Position numbers and translations under genes: made by a program. 64,000 nucleotides of DNA from Pipra filicauda (lineage: Eukaryota > Chordata > Aves > Passeriformes > Pipridae). The DNA is taken from contig NW_024104332.1 of the NCBI RefSeq assembly GCF_003945595.2, positions 744,001-808,000 on the forward strand, read 5' to 3'. This document shows, piece after piece, positions 38,721-53,399 of this stretch. The notes under the pieces are model-generated. The model was given only the letters and a program-made list of their open reading frames with translations, had not been told where the DNA came from and did no database searches. Numbering within the stretch: position 1 is the first letter of the stretch; every line of letters starts with the position of its first letter.

Positions 38721-40552
38721 GGGGCTGTGGACATGGCCAGTGTTCTGTACATAAACTGAGACACAGCTCCTTTCCTCAGACAACTTCAGTCTAAACCAAA
38801 AGGTGGTGAGCAAAGCCTTACACACAGTGCTGGTAAATAACTGTTCTCACAGCAACACACTAAATCAAACACAGCTTGTGTTCAAGTTTTGCATCCTAAA
38901 AAGCTGCAGCAACAGGCAGCATCTGACTGGAACTCAAACAACACAAGCATCAGCAACACAACAACAAATTTTAAACATACAGTCCAACATTACAGGATTA
39001 ATGGTCTTTTGCCGTGGCACTTGAAAAACACTTTAAAAATCAATATTCCAATTGCTTAATTGGAAAAATGAGGTCTCTTATTTACTTCTATTCATGCAAT
39101 TATTCTAAACCAAAATCCTAAAAGCTTCTATATTATTTGCAGTATCAGCAGAGGTAAACCCTAAACATAGCAAAGTACAAGGCAAGAACTGCAAATACTG
39201 TTAAAGATTACTTAAATTTTGCTGAAATTTTATGCTAAGTCAAAGAGGAAAGATATAGGAAGGAAATGCCTGGAAAAACCGAACTATTCCACAAAAAACA
39301 GAACTAATGAAGACTGAATGCTTACAGAAGCATCTTTTGCCTCCTCGTTTCATATCATCTTAGCTGTTGACTAAATAAATAAACCAGGAATTGATTGATC
39401 CTTCAGACTTCTGTCTTCATTTTGCCAGAATTAGCCTGCAAGTTAAAAGTCATTAGAGAGCACGGAAGGGGGATAAGGAACATGAAATGGGGGTGGGGGG
39501 GAAATACATCCTTGTAAGCTTCATTTTTCTTGAAAACAAGATTAAAAACACTTAGGAAAGCATACACTTACCAACGGAGTCCCACCTCTGGTTATGAGAG
39601 CTGTATTTAAACACTCCCTTTTTCCTTTGGTACTGAAAACAATGCAAGGGATGGAATTACCAAACATCAGTTCAGCTCTGCAGTCATTGTAACTCTGCTT
39701 TATTCTCCTGCTTTGCCACGGGGCATATTTGTCACAGCCCCTCATTTTCTTCTCACCAGACAAGGTGAAAATTGGGCTGAATTTAAAAAATGCTGGGGTC
39801 AGCACATTATTAAGAAAGTTCCCATTAAAATTGTTGAAAAGACAACAGGTGTTTTTTTCCACACCGGGCAGGAGACTGGCACAGTTCCTCTATAAAGGAT
39901 GATGTGGATCCAAGTCTCTGTGGGTACAAAGAAAGATGGGACAAAGTTCTGCAAGAGGAATACACCAAGGATTACATGGAAACTGCATCTGGCTCAAGAT
40001 GCTTGGAAATAAAAGGCAGAGTCCAGGAGGGTACTAAGACAAAACCTGAGAAATGCCTTTCCTATTCTTAGCCATTCCCAGGCATCCCCTGGTACTCACT
40101 GCTGGGGACAGGACAATGGTCCAGAAAAATTTGGCACATGGAGCCACCCTTATGTTCTGAGTCTGTATTTGAACAAAACACTCAGCAGCAAAGATTTTGT
40201 TTCTAATAGATTTTGTAACCTTGAAACAGACCTGAGATATAGTTCACTGTTTTGTTGTTGGAGTTCTGAGACTCATTAATTATTTACAGTGACACTTCTT
40301 ATTAAAAACCCATAGTTCTTTTGGTGTCTGTTCTTTTGGGCCTTGTTGTAATTATCCTCATGGTCTATGTGTCTAAGACCCATTTTATGCAGTCACTGTA
40401 ATATGTTTCATCCTCCAGGATAATCTTAAACCCAATTTTACTCATTTTATTAATAGACATTAAATGTCATTTATACAGAAGGTGAATGCTGGAACACCCA
40501 GTAGTAAAAATACAAAAAATACTTTTTCTTTTCTCATTTATCATCAAAGCTG

Positions 40553-40555
<3 letters not shown>

Positions 40556-40611
<56 letters not shown>
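40556..40611. repeat. 56-nt uninterrupted poly(A) run
   Basis: A continuous run of 56 A, then one G and seven more A. It follows ctgagc with no recognisable retrocopy immediately upstream. The length is at the limit of what sequencing reports reliably, so the exact count is uncertain. Confidence 0.9.
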
Positions 40612-40613
<2 letters not shown>

Positions 40614-41909
40614 AAAAAATTAATTTCAAAAATGCAACATCAATTGTAAACTAACATTCTACAAACCAAGGAAGAAGTTCCAAAGCCAGGAAGCACAACA
40701 GCAACCAGCAGATGGTGGGTGGCACATGGGTACATGGTTTTTTGTCGGAGAAGAAAAATGCAACCATCCTGCAAAAACCTGTGACATAAGGCTGTTGGCT
40801 GCAAATCTTCAGCACTGTCAATGTGTAGTATGCCAAGTGCAAAACTCCAGGTAATTTTTCATTCTACATTACTTAATTGCTAGATCTTTTTATCATATTT
40901 CATGCTCACACATTGACCCATGCCAGGATAACTGTTTCCCCCCTGCGGTGCTGCCTGGCTGTGACAGCCAGGGAAAAACAATAAGGCAGGTTTTTGGCAC
41001 AGCACCACTTGTCACTGCTTCTGGATAGACAGACACCAGGACTAGGCATCATAAAAGAAGTAATCTTTTGTTTTAATGAAGTTCACCTTCTTGATTAAAA
41101 CTTCCTTAAGGCTACTTTGCACTTCTAGAGTGACTGTTTCACATCTGCAAAAATTTAAATATAACATGCTCCTACTACCAAAAAGTGTGACAGTATGGCA
41201 TACATGAATTTTCAGACAACAAACTCAAGTAATTCATAAACAAGTTTCAACTTAAAAAGTCCTCCACATTTTAAACAGTTTTCCCTTTCTGATCTGAGTA
41301 CTGGCAACAGAAGCTGCCGTATCCAACCGTACACAAATCCCATGTCACCTGCTGCCCTTCCCACTTCTCTTACCTGCTCATCTCTGTCCCAGCGCACAAA
41401 TATCCATTTTTTTCCAAGGTTTTGGCCCACTCTAAACACAGTTTGTAGTTCTACATTCAGGATCATCATAATGATCTTTTGTTTCCACAAGGATGGCCCC
41501 AATGGAGGTTACAAACCATACCGAGCACAGTCAGGCCTGTCCCATTCAAAACCAACACCCTTCTAAGATTAGCTTGGTACTCCCCCCAAAAACAGAGTGT
41601 GTTACCAGTCACTGCAGGCCAGTCTCTTGAATGTATAAAAAATGGGTTAGCTGCCATCATGTAATGTAATTAGAAGTAGTTAAATGAGATTCTAAAATCA
41701 TTTAGGCACCTGGTAGAAGGTAGTTTTTAGTACACGTAAAATTGCCTTTTAGGAGGCTTTGGAAGTGTACCAGGTAAGGAATAAAAATTAAAAGAAAAAG
41801 ATAAACTAGTTACAATACTTGGAGATTAGATGTAGCAAAATGCATGTCAGCAGGACAGCAGGCACTATAGATAAGATTGAGAGAGCAATGAATTATTACC
41901 TTTTTAAAA

Positions 41910-41929
41910 ATTTTTTTAATTAAAAAAAT
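41910..41929. repeat. 20-bp AT-only palindrome
   Basis: atttttttaattaaaaaaat is its own reverse complement. It is pure A/T and easily arises by chance in this base composition. Confidence 0.85.
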
Positions 41930-44900
41930 ATGATGCCTTTTCTAAAAGCTTTCTGCCAGTGCATGTCCAGCATCCCATGACAAAATTATACACCCATTTA
42001 GCCTGGGCTAGGAGCATCCTGGCATCCAGTTTGAAGCAGGAAGCTCACGGGAGCCTGGCCAGTGATACCTCCAACAATTATGAAAGCTGCTTATGCTGAA
42101 TGTGTTTCTGGGTCCAGTTGTGCCACCATCCTGTATGATACTGCCAAGTAAATTGTCCTCCATTAACTTCATGAGAAATAATTTTTTACCTGAAATCAGA
42201 TATAATGAGAAAACATTGCAAAACTACCATATTTTCTGGAAATGGCATCTATTCTGTACCATTCCAATACTCTCCCTCAAACAATGCCAATGGAAGTTAA
42301 AGTCTTCCTATACACTATTATATTTTTAAAATAATGTATTTAGCCCACATAAAATCACGCACACTACCAATCAATACCCATAACATACATTAAACAGTGT
42401 GCTATTACTGTGTGATACTTCATCTCAACACCCATCCCATCCAGCACGGGTCATTTTTCCTCCATTGGAATGACTCCAAACCCTCAAATTTTAATGAAGG
42501 GCTGTTGAAGTAGGGAAAAATGTAGTTTGGAAGGAGTTCAGACACATGAATTCCATGTACAGAACAGATTTATGACCTATATTAACAACAATAATCCAGT
42601 GTCACAGTTCCTCTGAAATGCAAAGTGGTGGATAAGTCGTTTCAAATCCATTATCATCCCCGAATGGTGGTCCAGTGATGCCTAATTGCAACCAATAGCC
42701 AGTAATGAACCACAGTCATTAATCCCATTTGCATGTTTGTACAAAGCATCATTTTTAAGCTGCATATTCATATGCAGAGAGAGTTCAGTGAGTGCACAGA
42801 GATTTCACAGCCTGTGGAAAGTTCTGCACTGGGATTTGAACGTTTCCCAGGCACTTGGAAGAATATTTAACTCACACTGTGTAATGATCTTGACAGTGTA
42901 GCCCAAGAAAGCACACAGGACAGTGCACTAGCCTAGTGTTTGTAAGATCATCATTTGGGGCAAATGATGGTCTTACAGAGCCATGCCCTAGGGATACAGG
43001 AACATAACTCAAAAGCAGGGAATTAGTTAATGGAAACAGTGATCGATAACAAGTCCCAGAGTGGAGGAGGAATAGAAATGTTGAACATGAGCAGTCCTGG
43101 GTCAGTACAAAAAAAATCAGGATACCAAAATGAATATCATCTTTCACCCTTTCTGTGAAAAGCTTTGCATGAAAGCTCAATGTTGATTCACACGGCCATG
43201 CAGCCCAACACCCGACTGCTCAAGAGAGGGGGGAAAACCAGGAAACCTGAAAGCCTCAAACCTGACAGTTCTCAAGGCTGATCTAAACTGTGGCCTTCTC
43301 TCTGTCTTCCCCATTTGTTTTATACACACACTCCTCAAATGCACAGAAAACAACTACCACAAGCTAAGAACTTGGTTCCACACCCGCCTCCTTCAACAGA
43401 CAAACAGGTCCTGATGCTCAGTCAGGCAACTTCCCCCATTACTTGTGCTACTGCAACTGTCTTGTACCCAAACTTATCCAAATTACTGCAACCACACAGC
43501 TTGAGGGGAAACACAGAAATACAACATATAAATGGCTGTGCAATTCATATCTGGAGCTTGCACTCAAGACAAAATTTTGTAAGCACTCTAAATATTTGGG
43601 GTTTATTTCCAATTCAAATATCTTAGATATTGCCTCAATTGAATTGCCATTCTCTAGTCAACTCTAACACTAATGTTTGTTATTTTAACAGCTGCACTTT
43701 AGGAAGGACTCATTTTAACAATATAACAAACATGGATATCTCCTTAGCCACTCCACTAGAACCCTTGCAGCAGACTTGAGGGAAAATACAATTGCCTTTA
43801 TTGCACAGAGGAAAGCAATAATGAACCAAGGATGTTAAAGGCATCAAGATTATAATTGCACTCAGAGAGACATAACATGAGAGATTCTATTAGGAGAGAT
43901 GTTTTGACGTGTATAACGACTCTGAGCAGAATGACAGCAACACGTTCAGGATCAGAGCAGTGGAACTGAGACTCACCAGCCCAGGGAGGCAGACAGCTCT
44001 CTGCAATTCCAGCTCCCCACCCTCAAACCAGTGTGCTGATGAAGCCAGAAGAAAACCTAAACTACTCAAAATCTGAACCAACACAGTGAAAAATATTTTT
44101 TTTCTCATAACCTAAATAAATAATCAGCAAAACTGAATTGCTTCTGGTGACTCCCAGGCAGGAGCTGCAGTGGGAGCTGCAGAAATGGAAAATCAGGGAG
44201 ATGTGCAGGAAAAGGAACCAAGAACTCCTTGTAGAGCAGGCAGATTTCTGCAAAACTTTCACAGAACATATTCATGGCTTCACTGAAGCTGAACTAATAG
44301 GTTTAGAAGTATCCCATTTTATTGGTACTCTATAAAGAGATTTCAACTGCATATTCCTCTATCAAAGTGGTTGTCACAAATTACTTTCTTTCACGTAAAC
44401 ACCAGATCTAATTACCCACACAGCTGATCAGAAAGTTTCCTCCTAATTTCTAAGTCAAAACAATCACATCAAAATATTACTGAATTTGAATAATTGAATA
44501 AAGTTTTGTCATCAAGAGAAAGATTAACTTGACACCTGTTTTGTGAAACTGATAATCACAGTATCTTTTCAACTAATAATAGCTTGGTTTAAAGATCCCA
44601 GTATTAAACATGGCTATTGTCAGGTCTAAAATTCAAATGATCAGAATGTAGCACACAAGACAAACACTTAAGAAAAATAAGATAATTTCTACGTAAGCAA
44701 AGCATTCAGTACATTTGAAAACTATTTACTTTGTGGACAAGCATAAAATCGAAACGATAAATCATGAAGATAAGGTAGTTAAATAATAAATTAAATAGTA
44801 CTATACAAAGACTAGCTAACTTTTTATTCCCACTTGGAGTTCCAATGTATCCAAGGTCGCACACTGTGGGTGTGAAGACTGAGGTCTTTTTGAAATTCAA

Positions 44901-47900
44901 CAAGTGTGTAAAGCCACCTGTGAAACCACAGTGCAGCTTCATCAAAGGGCAGCATTTTATTACAATGTGTATTTTTCCTGTAATTATTTCAAATATACAT
45001 TTGAATCGCTCAATAGGAGCATTGCTGCTTCTGCCAGCCCGTTTCCTCTCCATAAGTGCCCTCAGCACTTCTCTCTCCTGCCGCTCTCTGAATTATTGTA
45101 ATGGAGATATTATTAGTGAATCACTGACTCGGAGTGGTCGGTATTGCCACCAACCAAGAAACAGAAGCCAAAGGTAGTTTTTCATTAAAGCCTGGTCATT
45201 CTGGATGAAAAGTGGAGCCTATTCAGTAACCACACTATGGAACTGCAGACTGTTTGCTTTTTAAAATCAATATAATGATAGACTCTTAAGGTTCCAGACA
45301 TAAAGGAAAGAACGTGCATTTTGTCCTGAAGAGCATTTCCAGTTTTGAATGGATTTCAAGGGCAGTTCTGGTAATTGAAGGATATATTTAAAAACAGAAA
45401 AAGTGATGCAAAGTCAAAATACATTTTGGTAATTAAAGCACCTGTGACTCAACTTCAAAATCCATAAAATGGTAACGTTATTTTGGTCTTTCTATTGATT
45501 TGGAAACCTACTTCTGTAAAGGAGAGGTAAGATCCACTAATGGCCTATTAATGTTTCTGAAGTCAAACCTTCCAGGTGGCAGCTGGGCTGCCAATACAAC
45601 CACCTCAAAGTCAGAAGATGAGAAGGACTGGGGTAAAGGAGACACCTGATGATTTGGCAACAAAGAATATCTCCACAAGTTTGGACATCAGCCGGGACCC
45701 CTGACCTGCGTAAGGAAATGCTCCTCGGCATGGCAGGAGTGGCAGAAAAAAGGCAATTTCTGAAGAGCAAATCAGGATCTAAATATGTAGTAAAGCTGTA
45801 ATTATCAGCCCATATTTTCCAAAAGCACATTGCAGAACTGAGCTCTCTGAAGAAAATGAAAATGAGGTACAAACACTGCTTTTTCTTGAAATAGATACTC
45901 ACCAGTAGTTAACACAGCTCTCTGAAACTATATATAACATACTTTATGTACATATATACATCTCAAAACCCCACAGAGAGTAACCAGGAGTTACACGAGC
46001 CAGAAGAGATTAGTATGGGTAGAAACATTTGGCTTGTGGGTGTGGGTGGAAGGGGAAAAATTTTAATCAAATCCATTACCTGGTTATTGATTTCTCTTTG
46101 CCAGACTGATCCTGTAGAATACTTTATAAAGCCTTTGACATTGAGACATTTGGCCAAAGATATTGGATTAGACTAAGCAAAAGCTGAGCTTCCCATGTAA
46201 TCTCTCATATTTCATTTATATGTGATTTATTCCTTTGTCCAGCAGAGGCTTTTTATTGATAAAAATAATGAGATTGAGAATCCCAAAGGAAATCTAATGC
46301 CCACCCAAACATGTTTTTGAGGTAAAAATAGTAGGCTTTGTAGGTTAGAGAGAGAATGATGTTATGAGAACACTGTTTCCTTGTATAAAAAGTATGAGGC
46401 TTATCAAAGATTTTGAAACAAACAAAGCTACTTTTGAAATTAAAATTTTGCTGTACTTGAAAACATCGAGCACCCGGTGAATACCCTGCACTGGGGAACT
46501 GCCTGAAAGACTTCTGAAATAGTTTTTTCTTTGCAGAACAAATGAATACAACTTTTTTTTTTCTTTGGATTCCTGTGTTGGCTCAGTTTGACAAAATACC
46601 TTAAAAAATGCCTCATCTGCTAAATAGGATGTGTTACATAAAGCCAGTTAGGTGACTGAAAATTAATCATGCCACTCAAAAGACATTTCTAACCACTGGT
46701 AAATTTAATATGTGATCTGGTAACTAAAGACTTTGTTGAACTAGAAAAGAATTCAAGAGTCTCTAAAAAATTAAATCATTATGCCTTTTCATTAAATAGG
46801 TGCTCAAAAGTCCTAAGTAAAATGTACAGACTATTTCACATTTCTTTAATAACTGTCAGTAGTATAAAACCCACCTGTCTCTGCAGCGAGCCCTGAATTA
46901 GGTTTTAAAGTCTCTATTTCAAGGCACAAATCAAAATAATTCTGTTCCACTGATAGCCCATGGAGACCTTTGTGATTAACATGAGTTTTACAACTGTTCC
47001 TTATGTTAATGCTTAGAGTGTAGTGGTTTTCAAGTTCCAGCCTTGTTTAATGTACAATGTGAAATTCACCACTTATCACTCAAAAACCAGCAGAAAAAGT
47101 GTTCTGAAGCTCAGTGTCCATGGACCTTTTATTCATGGGAATCTTCATGATCCTTTCACTGAGAGGGCCATAAGTCTGGTTGGCTCAGTGGTCAGACAGG
47201 AGGGTGAAGGCTCATGTTTCCCTCCCTTGGCTCCCAGGTGTGCACAGCAGCTGGTGTGACTGCTAACCCAGCCTGGGCAGGGGCTCTAAGGGATGGGTGG
47301 CAACAAAACACAACACCACCTTAAAATCACTGACTCCAAACCTTCACTTCTTCCCATTGACAGATTTTTAGCAGAGCCCCAAAGCGTACGTGAAGTCTCT
47401 AATAAGAAAGATCCTGCAGTAGCATAGTCAAATCCCACGGCTTAATGTTAAATTACAGTTCCATACAGATAAATGTTGCTGCATTTAACTAAAGCAAACA
47501 AACATTAGATTGTAGCAACATTTTGTAGATCCTGGAATCATAACTTAAGCAGTAACTGTTTGTTCTGGAAGTCTCCCTAGTTTCACCAAATAAGTACAGC
47601 ATCAAAACTTGGAAGTCAGTACATTAAACAAAACGGCATAGTAGATAATTCCTGTTTCTTCTCATTGAAATAAAAATGAATCTAAGCCTGGCACTAGGAA
47701 TTATTAAAGTATGAGGGGAATATATTTGAAGTCAGTAGAATTCTTTAAATTATCCCGTTACTGTGACTAAAGAACCTACTCCTCTCAATACGTCATGAAG
47801 TGCTTTTCATTTGCCCAGGCTTCATGGGCCATGTACCACTTTAGTTATTTAAAAATACTATTTGCAATATGTAACTAAGAAGAAAGCAGTCTTTTATCTT

Positions 47901-50900
47901 TAGTATCAGATTTCCTGTTTGACTCTCTTCATACCCTGCAGATGTTTCTCACCACACACTGGTATCTGAGAACATTATGACTGTCAAAAAGATGCATAAA
48001 CACCCCCCAGTGATGGGACCCTCCTCACCAGTGCAGTCTGTAGGGAGCCAAGAGCTGCAGAGGTGATGGAAGAACAGAGAGGCACACTCCCTTCTTGTAA
48101 TTCAACTTGATAATCAAAGCACTCCGGGCTCTCAAACTACAAAAGTGTGTCCACTGTGAAATTCTGAAACTGTACTTGTACCTGCCAAGCTGTCAAGTCT
48201 GATTTTTGCTCCTCAGTGTTTCTCTCCTCCAAGCATAAAATCCTCTGAGATGCAGTGAGCAAGGAGCAGTGTCAGGTTGTGCCTGTTACCTCTCCACATC
48301 TGATCATGGAAACCCAGCCTGCCTCTCCCTTCTTAATTTTGCCCCTCGCTCCCATCACTCCTCAGAGCTTTCTCCACACTCTCTCTCCCCTCCTCAATTA
48401 CTGTTCTGTCTGGCTTTGCAGTCTATCCTTTTTTCACACTGAAATTCATCTTTGGATAGTTTAACAAATGATGATAAGATAAAAAAAATTAAAATCATGT
48501 AAAAAACCAAAATCAGGGACTTAACTAAGCAAGAATTCATTTCCATTTCAAAGTTTATTCTGACTTCAGTTCTGCTCAGGAATTTGCTTTTTAAAAAGAT
48601 TTTATAAAGACTTTTTTTACAAGTTATTACAGAATGAGAAGATCATTTGCACTCTGATAGAATCTTACACATTTTCCTATTTATCAGTCACTGCTCTTAA
48701 AAACTTTGAGCAAACATTATTACTCTGACCCCCTTCTCTGGATTGCCAGCAACACTTAGTTTTGAGAGGCCACCTCAGTGCTCAGTCACCCACAGCATTG
48801 CAGATTTCAAGCAGGGAAGAGGTTCTGAGCACCCAGCTGCATTTTCCAAATTGTATCCTGTGTTCCCTATCTCAACCCTTAAATTTCCACTAGAAACACA
48901 GGGTGAAGTCAAGAGCAAACTCCAGCACTCAGGGCTGCCAAAGTGCTGGGTGATAGAAGTTCAGCAGTGACTTCGTGCTCAAAGAGACCTTGGTTTTAGA
49001 GGCAGTTGCTCAGAGCTTTCTGCACACCAAACGTTCATAAATGTTGCACTGCTCACTGCTCATCAACCCCAGTCACTCAGGAAGCACCAACATCACCGCC
49101 CCTCCACAGCCTGCTCCCATGTGCTACAGAATCCCCCGAAAAGCTTCTTGTTGTCAATTTAAGCCCACACGGAGTTGCTGTTCCCTCCTCAGTTCGTTCA
49201 AGCCCCTCCCATTTGTCACATCCATCCTCAGTATATTCTGCTAATTCCTTCTGCACTCTCTCTCTACAAGGTTGTCTTTCTCCTCTAGCCACGCACAGAT
49301 TTTCATCTGAGTAACATCACCTTCTTCACCTTTGAGAAATATGACCCAGGGCTGCCTCTGTTCTGACACAAAGGGGTTGTTCTTTCAGCCCAGCACCTCA
49401 TCTTTCTCTTGCATCTCCTCATTGGAACCTTTTTCTAGGATATCAAAACATTACCTACCTTTATTTTGATGTTTGATGCATTAATGCACTTACCATCTTT
49501 TTTATTTTACAAATTACTGAGGAAACAACATGGACCTTCAGTTTTCCAACAGCAACAGAATGTATGGAAAATCCACTGAAGGTAACTGCTGTGGTAATTT
49601 TTATATAATATTAAACAAATTGATAGCTGTCTTGATTTCTTTCCTCAGTAACTGTGAGAATTGCAATAGCAACAGCAAGAATGGTCTTAGGTCAACAGGA
49701 CATAACAAGGAGTTCACAATTTGACAACTTTCAGTGCAAGTTTTAAATAGCTTTAAGAACCTACAGTTTGTACTTCTTTTCAGTTCAGAAATTCATTGTA
49801 TTCCACTGACCCAAACAATGTCTGCATGAAAAGGGGTACAAACATTTTAGAAGAGTTGACTTGATTAATATTTATGAATATATTAAGGACATTACATATT
49901 GTACCAGCCCACATGCAGGGCAAGAATACAGTATTTTACTGCTCACTGGGATTTATCAGTCATTAACACACACCTCTGCTATGTTGCAGAGCTTGATACT
50001 TTAGCCACCCAGGAAGGTCAGTAATACAGATAAATAAATCTAGTACATGCCATGAGACATCAGTGTAATTAGAGTGTGGTTCTTGAAGGTGCAGCATTAA
50101 CATCCTCAGCTTATTCTAGAAACTGGCAGAAGATGCAGATTTTTTTTGTCTGCTATTTCAAATACTTGAGTCACCTGGCATCCACAGGTGCACTACACTG
50201 CTCTTCTCCAGCCCTCTAGATTCCTAACACAAAGCCTCTGTGTACGACTGTGGCAGGAGTCATCGTGACTCCTTCACTCCTTCATATATATTAAAGGTAA
50301 GCTGGAAAATATTGAATTTTCCAACAGTGACAGGAACTTGGAAGGGCTAATTCATCTGCAAAGCACTATTCAGCCAGACTGGAGCAGAGACATTGTTTGT
50401 TTTTGAAGTCTGACCAGTTGTCACCTGAGCTTCAAAGAAGGGAGCCCTGTTCTCCTCCCTCCTCCCAGCTGCCACATGCTGTAGATGATGGGACCTCTTT
50501 GAAGTTTTACTTTTATTTTAAAAGCTTAAGGCAAAATCCTACTCTCAGATGTGCACAGAGCATCACAACACCACTGTTCTGCTCTCCTCACATGCACAAA
50601 GCCAGCCTGCTGCCCTTCATCTCTTGTCCTGGGGGGAACTGAGCCCCTCTGCACCGAGCCGGGAGCGCTGGGTGTGTTGGAAGACAGGACACAGCGCCAG
50701 CCTCTGGAGCTGCAGCAAACCAGGCACCCTCACCTCACCCTGCCTTCAGCAGTCGGGAAGGAGAGGTGCTGTGCAGAATAAATAACTGTGCAATGAAGAA
50801 CAGTGTCAGCAGGGTGGGGAGGAAAAAGAGACTCCTCCATCCAACCAATGTCAATCCTCATCACTATAATGTACCAATCAATGGGAAAGGTCCAGGGCCT

Positions 50901-53255
50901 AAAACATCCCTTCACCTTGTCATCGCTGGTTTCTACTACCACCATTCTCTCATGGCTCTTGGAGATGCTGAGGATACATAAACCCAACACCACTTTAGCT
51001 TCAACTTTATCTATCTTCACAGTTACCAGGGAGACTTGCAGCTTTACTCCTAAGTACACAGTGGTGCTACACAGACATCCACGGGAAAGACCCTTGCTCA
51101 AGTAAGAATACACTGTGAGCATATAAAAACCAGATTCCCAGGATTTAAGTAATTTGTATGTGCAGAAGCACCAGTTGAATTCCCATCATAGCTCTAGATT
51201 TGTTTCTCCTCAAGTCATTAGTGACTGGGTGCCAGTGTGTGGATTCTCGTGATGCTGTACAAAGATGATCTCAAAGCAGACTTGTGGCTGCACGCTGAAT
51301 ACTTCTCAGACCAGAGATGGAGATTGTCCTAAACCTGATCTTACAGAGAGAGAGGAGAAATGATCTAACAGAGGACAAGAAGGAAAGACTGCAGAAGTGT
51401 GGGAGTTCTACCTAGATCATGATGTAATAGCCCAGTGGCTCAAAAATGTTTCTCTTTTCCACTTTTGGATGAAAAGTAATTTTAAATCTGTAAAACGGTA
51501 ACAAAACTGGAGGTTAACTACATTTGATTCCAGGAAAAAAAAATCTATTAGAACTTTTAATTTTAACTTAATTGGTTTTACTTCCAGAAAATACTGATAT
51601 ATAGAAGTCCCCTATTAAAAAAAAAAAAAAGATTAAATGTATTCTGTCGCATTATATATATTTTATGCAGTAACAGAAGACAATATTTTAACAGCAATAA
51701 TTCTGAATCACTCCAGAGCATTCAGCAGGAGTCAATTCATACTGCAAGAGAATAATGATGTACCTCAACTCATTTTAATTTCAATAATTGAATGAGAAAT
51801 AGGAAGGCCTATTGAAAGAACTGTATTCTGGTCAAAGACTAATGAGAAAATAGTTTTGAGTCTCTGAGTCAGCGGGTGTCATGGTAACAATGCATTATCG
51901 AAATCTGATTAGCATGCCCAGCAGCTTTATAAATGATAACATGCTCTTCTAATTGTATTTCCCTTTCTTTCCCTGTGATAAGTTTTATATTCATAACAGG
52001 TAAGAGGTAAGGCAGCATTCTGTTTATCTTCAAGTTTAAACTTAGGATGTCCAGCATGCTCACAAACTCTTTGAAATCTGTCATTCACTAATAGAAAAAT
52101 TTTCCTACCATGTTAAAATAAGAAGCTGAGCCTTCTACTTCTCTCCTCCTGTATTCTGTGCAGTTATTTAAGTTAAATATTATTCTCTTCTTTTAAATAT
52201 ATATAATTACTTATAAGGATATATACATGAAAAAGAGAACACTGTGAAAAAACACAAGCATCTTAAGAAAAAGCCTATGTTTCATAGGAGTAAGTGCATT
52301 TTTAATTTATTCCAGAAAGCATGACTCCATGTTCTTGAGGTTTTGAAAAGAGGGAGGGGATTTTCTTGTGTTTAGAAGATTTGTGTGCCTTTGCTATCTC
52401 ATTACAAACTCAGAAATCAGGAGGAACCATGAAATTAAATACGATATATTTCCTCCTCATGAAGGAAAGAGCTAATATTGCTTCATAAAATAAACACCAT
52501 GAAAACACAAGGTTGAAAGCTTAGTAATGCTCCTTTTACAACTGAACCTCAGGTGAATAGCCTGGTAGACCGTTATTATTTTAACAGCAAAGAACTCTAT
52601 TTTAACTGCAGCCTCACAAATCTCATGCAAAATAATTTCAATATGTAGAAGCTCAGTCTTATCAAATGGACTTTTGTTTTGACAGTAAAATGGAGTTCTA
52701 TTTTTCAACAGAAAAGACCAAAAAAATGGACTTCATGTTTGCCCTATTTCCATGACCCTTGTAACTTAAATATTTAATTTTTATTTTCAGTGTTCACTTT
52801 CATTTATTAATTCAGCTTCAGATCCATATGATGAAAGAGCAGGAAAGCTCATATTCTTATTTTCTAGGTAAACTCGAATACTCTTAGTCATATGACAAAT
52901 AATGCCTAGTACAAGACATAACTTTTCTGTATTATTAACAGCAGAACTGTGTTTGCCATAGTGCATGAATATGGAGAAAATGAATACAGCAAGAGCTAAA
53001 GAGCTTACTACTCCTTGTAACATGCACTGGCACGTGGACAGAGTTTAAGATGTACAAAATACTAAAAGCAATCAATCTTAAGTCAACACACCGAAAGCCA
53101 GAGGAACATTTATCTACATGTTTGGAAATTCAGCAGAGAGTGCTGGGCTACCCTGAGAACAGAAAGGCGTCAGAGCAGGCCAGTGAACAGAGAGAGAGCA
53201 AACAAGGACTCCCCAGGAGGGATCAGTGCTGCTCCAGGGCCCTGCCTGCACTGAC

Positions 53256-53399
53256 CTTGGACGGAAGCAGCAGCCCGAGAGCCAGTCAGTGTGACCTTCG
53301 CCTGTCATGAGGAGGTTCCCGTCAGGCAGAGCCCACATCTTCCAGAGGTGGTCATCGCTGCCAGTCACTACGATGTCTTTTCGGGGATGTAAAGCCAAG
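53256..53399 (-). CDS. SPAG16: SPAG16 WD40 exon A (internal coding exon)
   Basis: Internal exon of a WD40 protein recognised as SPAG16/PF20, which in this family sits on the central pair of motile cilia and sperm flagella and is needed for flagellar beating. The minus strand has a pyrimidine-rich acceptor (ctcttctcctgcag) just before 53399 and a donor (CCAAG|GTCAGT) after 53256. The exon is 144 nt: 1 nt finishing an upstream codon, 47 codons, then 2 nt. The reading starts LALHPRKDIVVTGSDDHLWK, the end of one WD40 blade, in which the usual closing Trp-Asp is Trp-Ala. It then opens the next blade with Gly-His (GEGHTDWLSGCCF). The split last codon AG joins C of exon B to give Ser. The first 2 nt of the entry codon lie in an exon upstream of this window. 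The gene assignment rests on remembered family sequence; the exon structure is read directly. Confidence 0.9.

Larger units (their letters stand above)
33137..53255 (-). other. SPAG16: SPAG16 intron between exons A and B (about 20.1 kb)
   Basis: Bounded by the exon A donor and the exon B acceptor. It holds an old CR1 copy (33850-35080), a 14-nt G run (35466-35479), the 58-bp tandem duplication (36471-36586), two oppositely oriented CR1 fragments followed by an AT microsatellite (38290-38720), a 56-nt A run (40556-40611) and a 20-bp palindrome (41910-41929). From about 42000 to 53200 I see only unique AT-rich intronic sequence with short simple repeats, and no gene on either strand. Confidence 0.85.
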
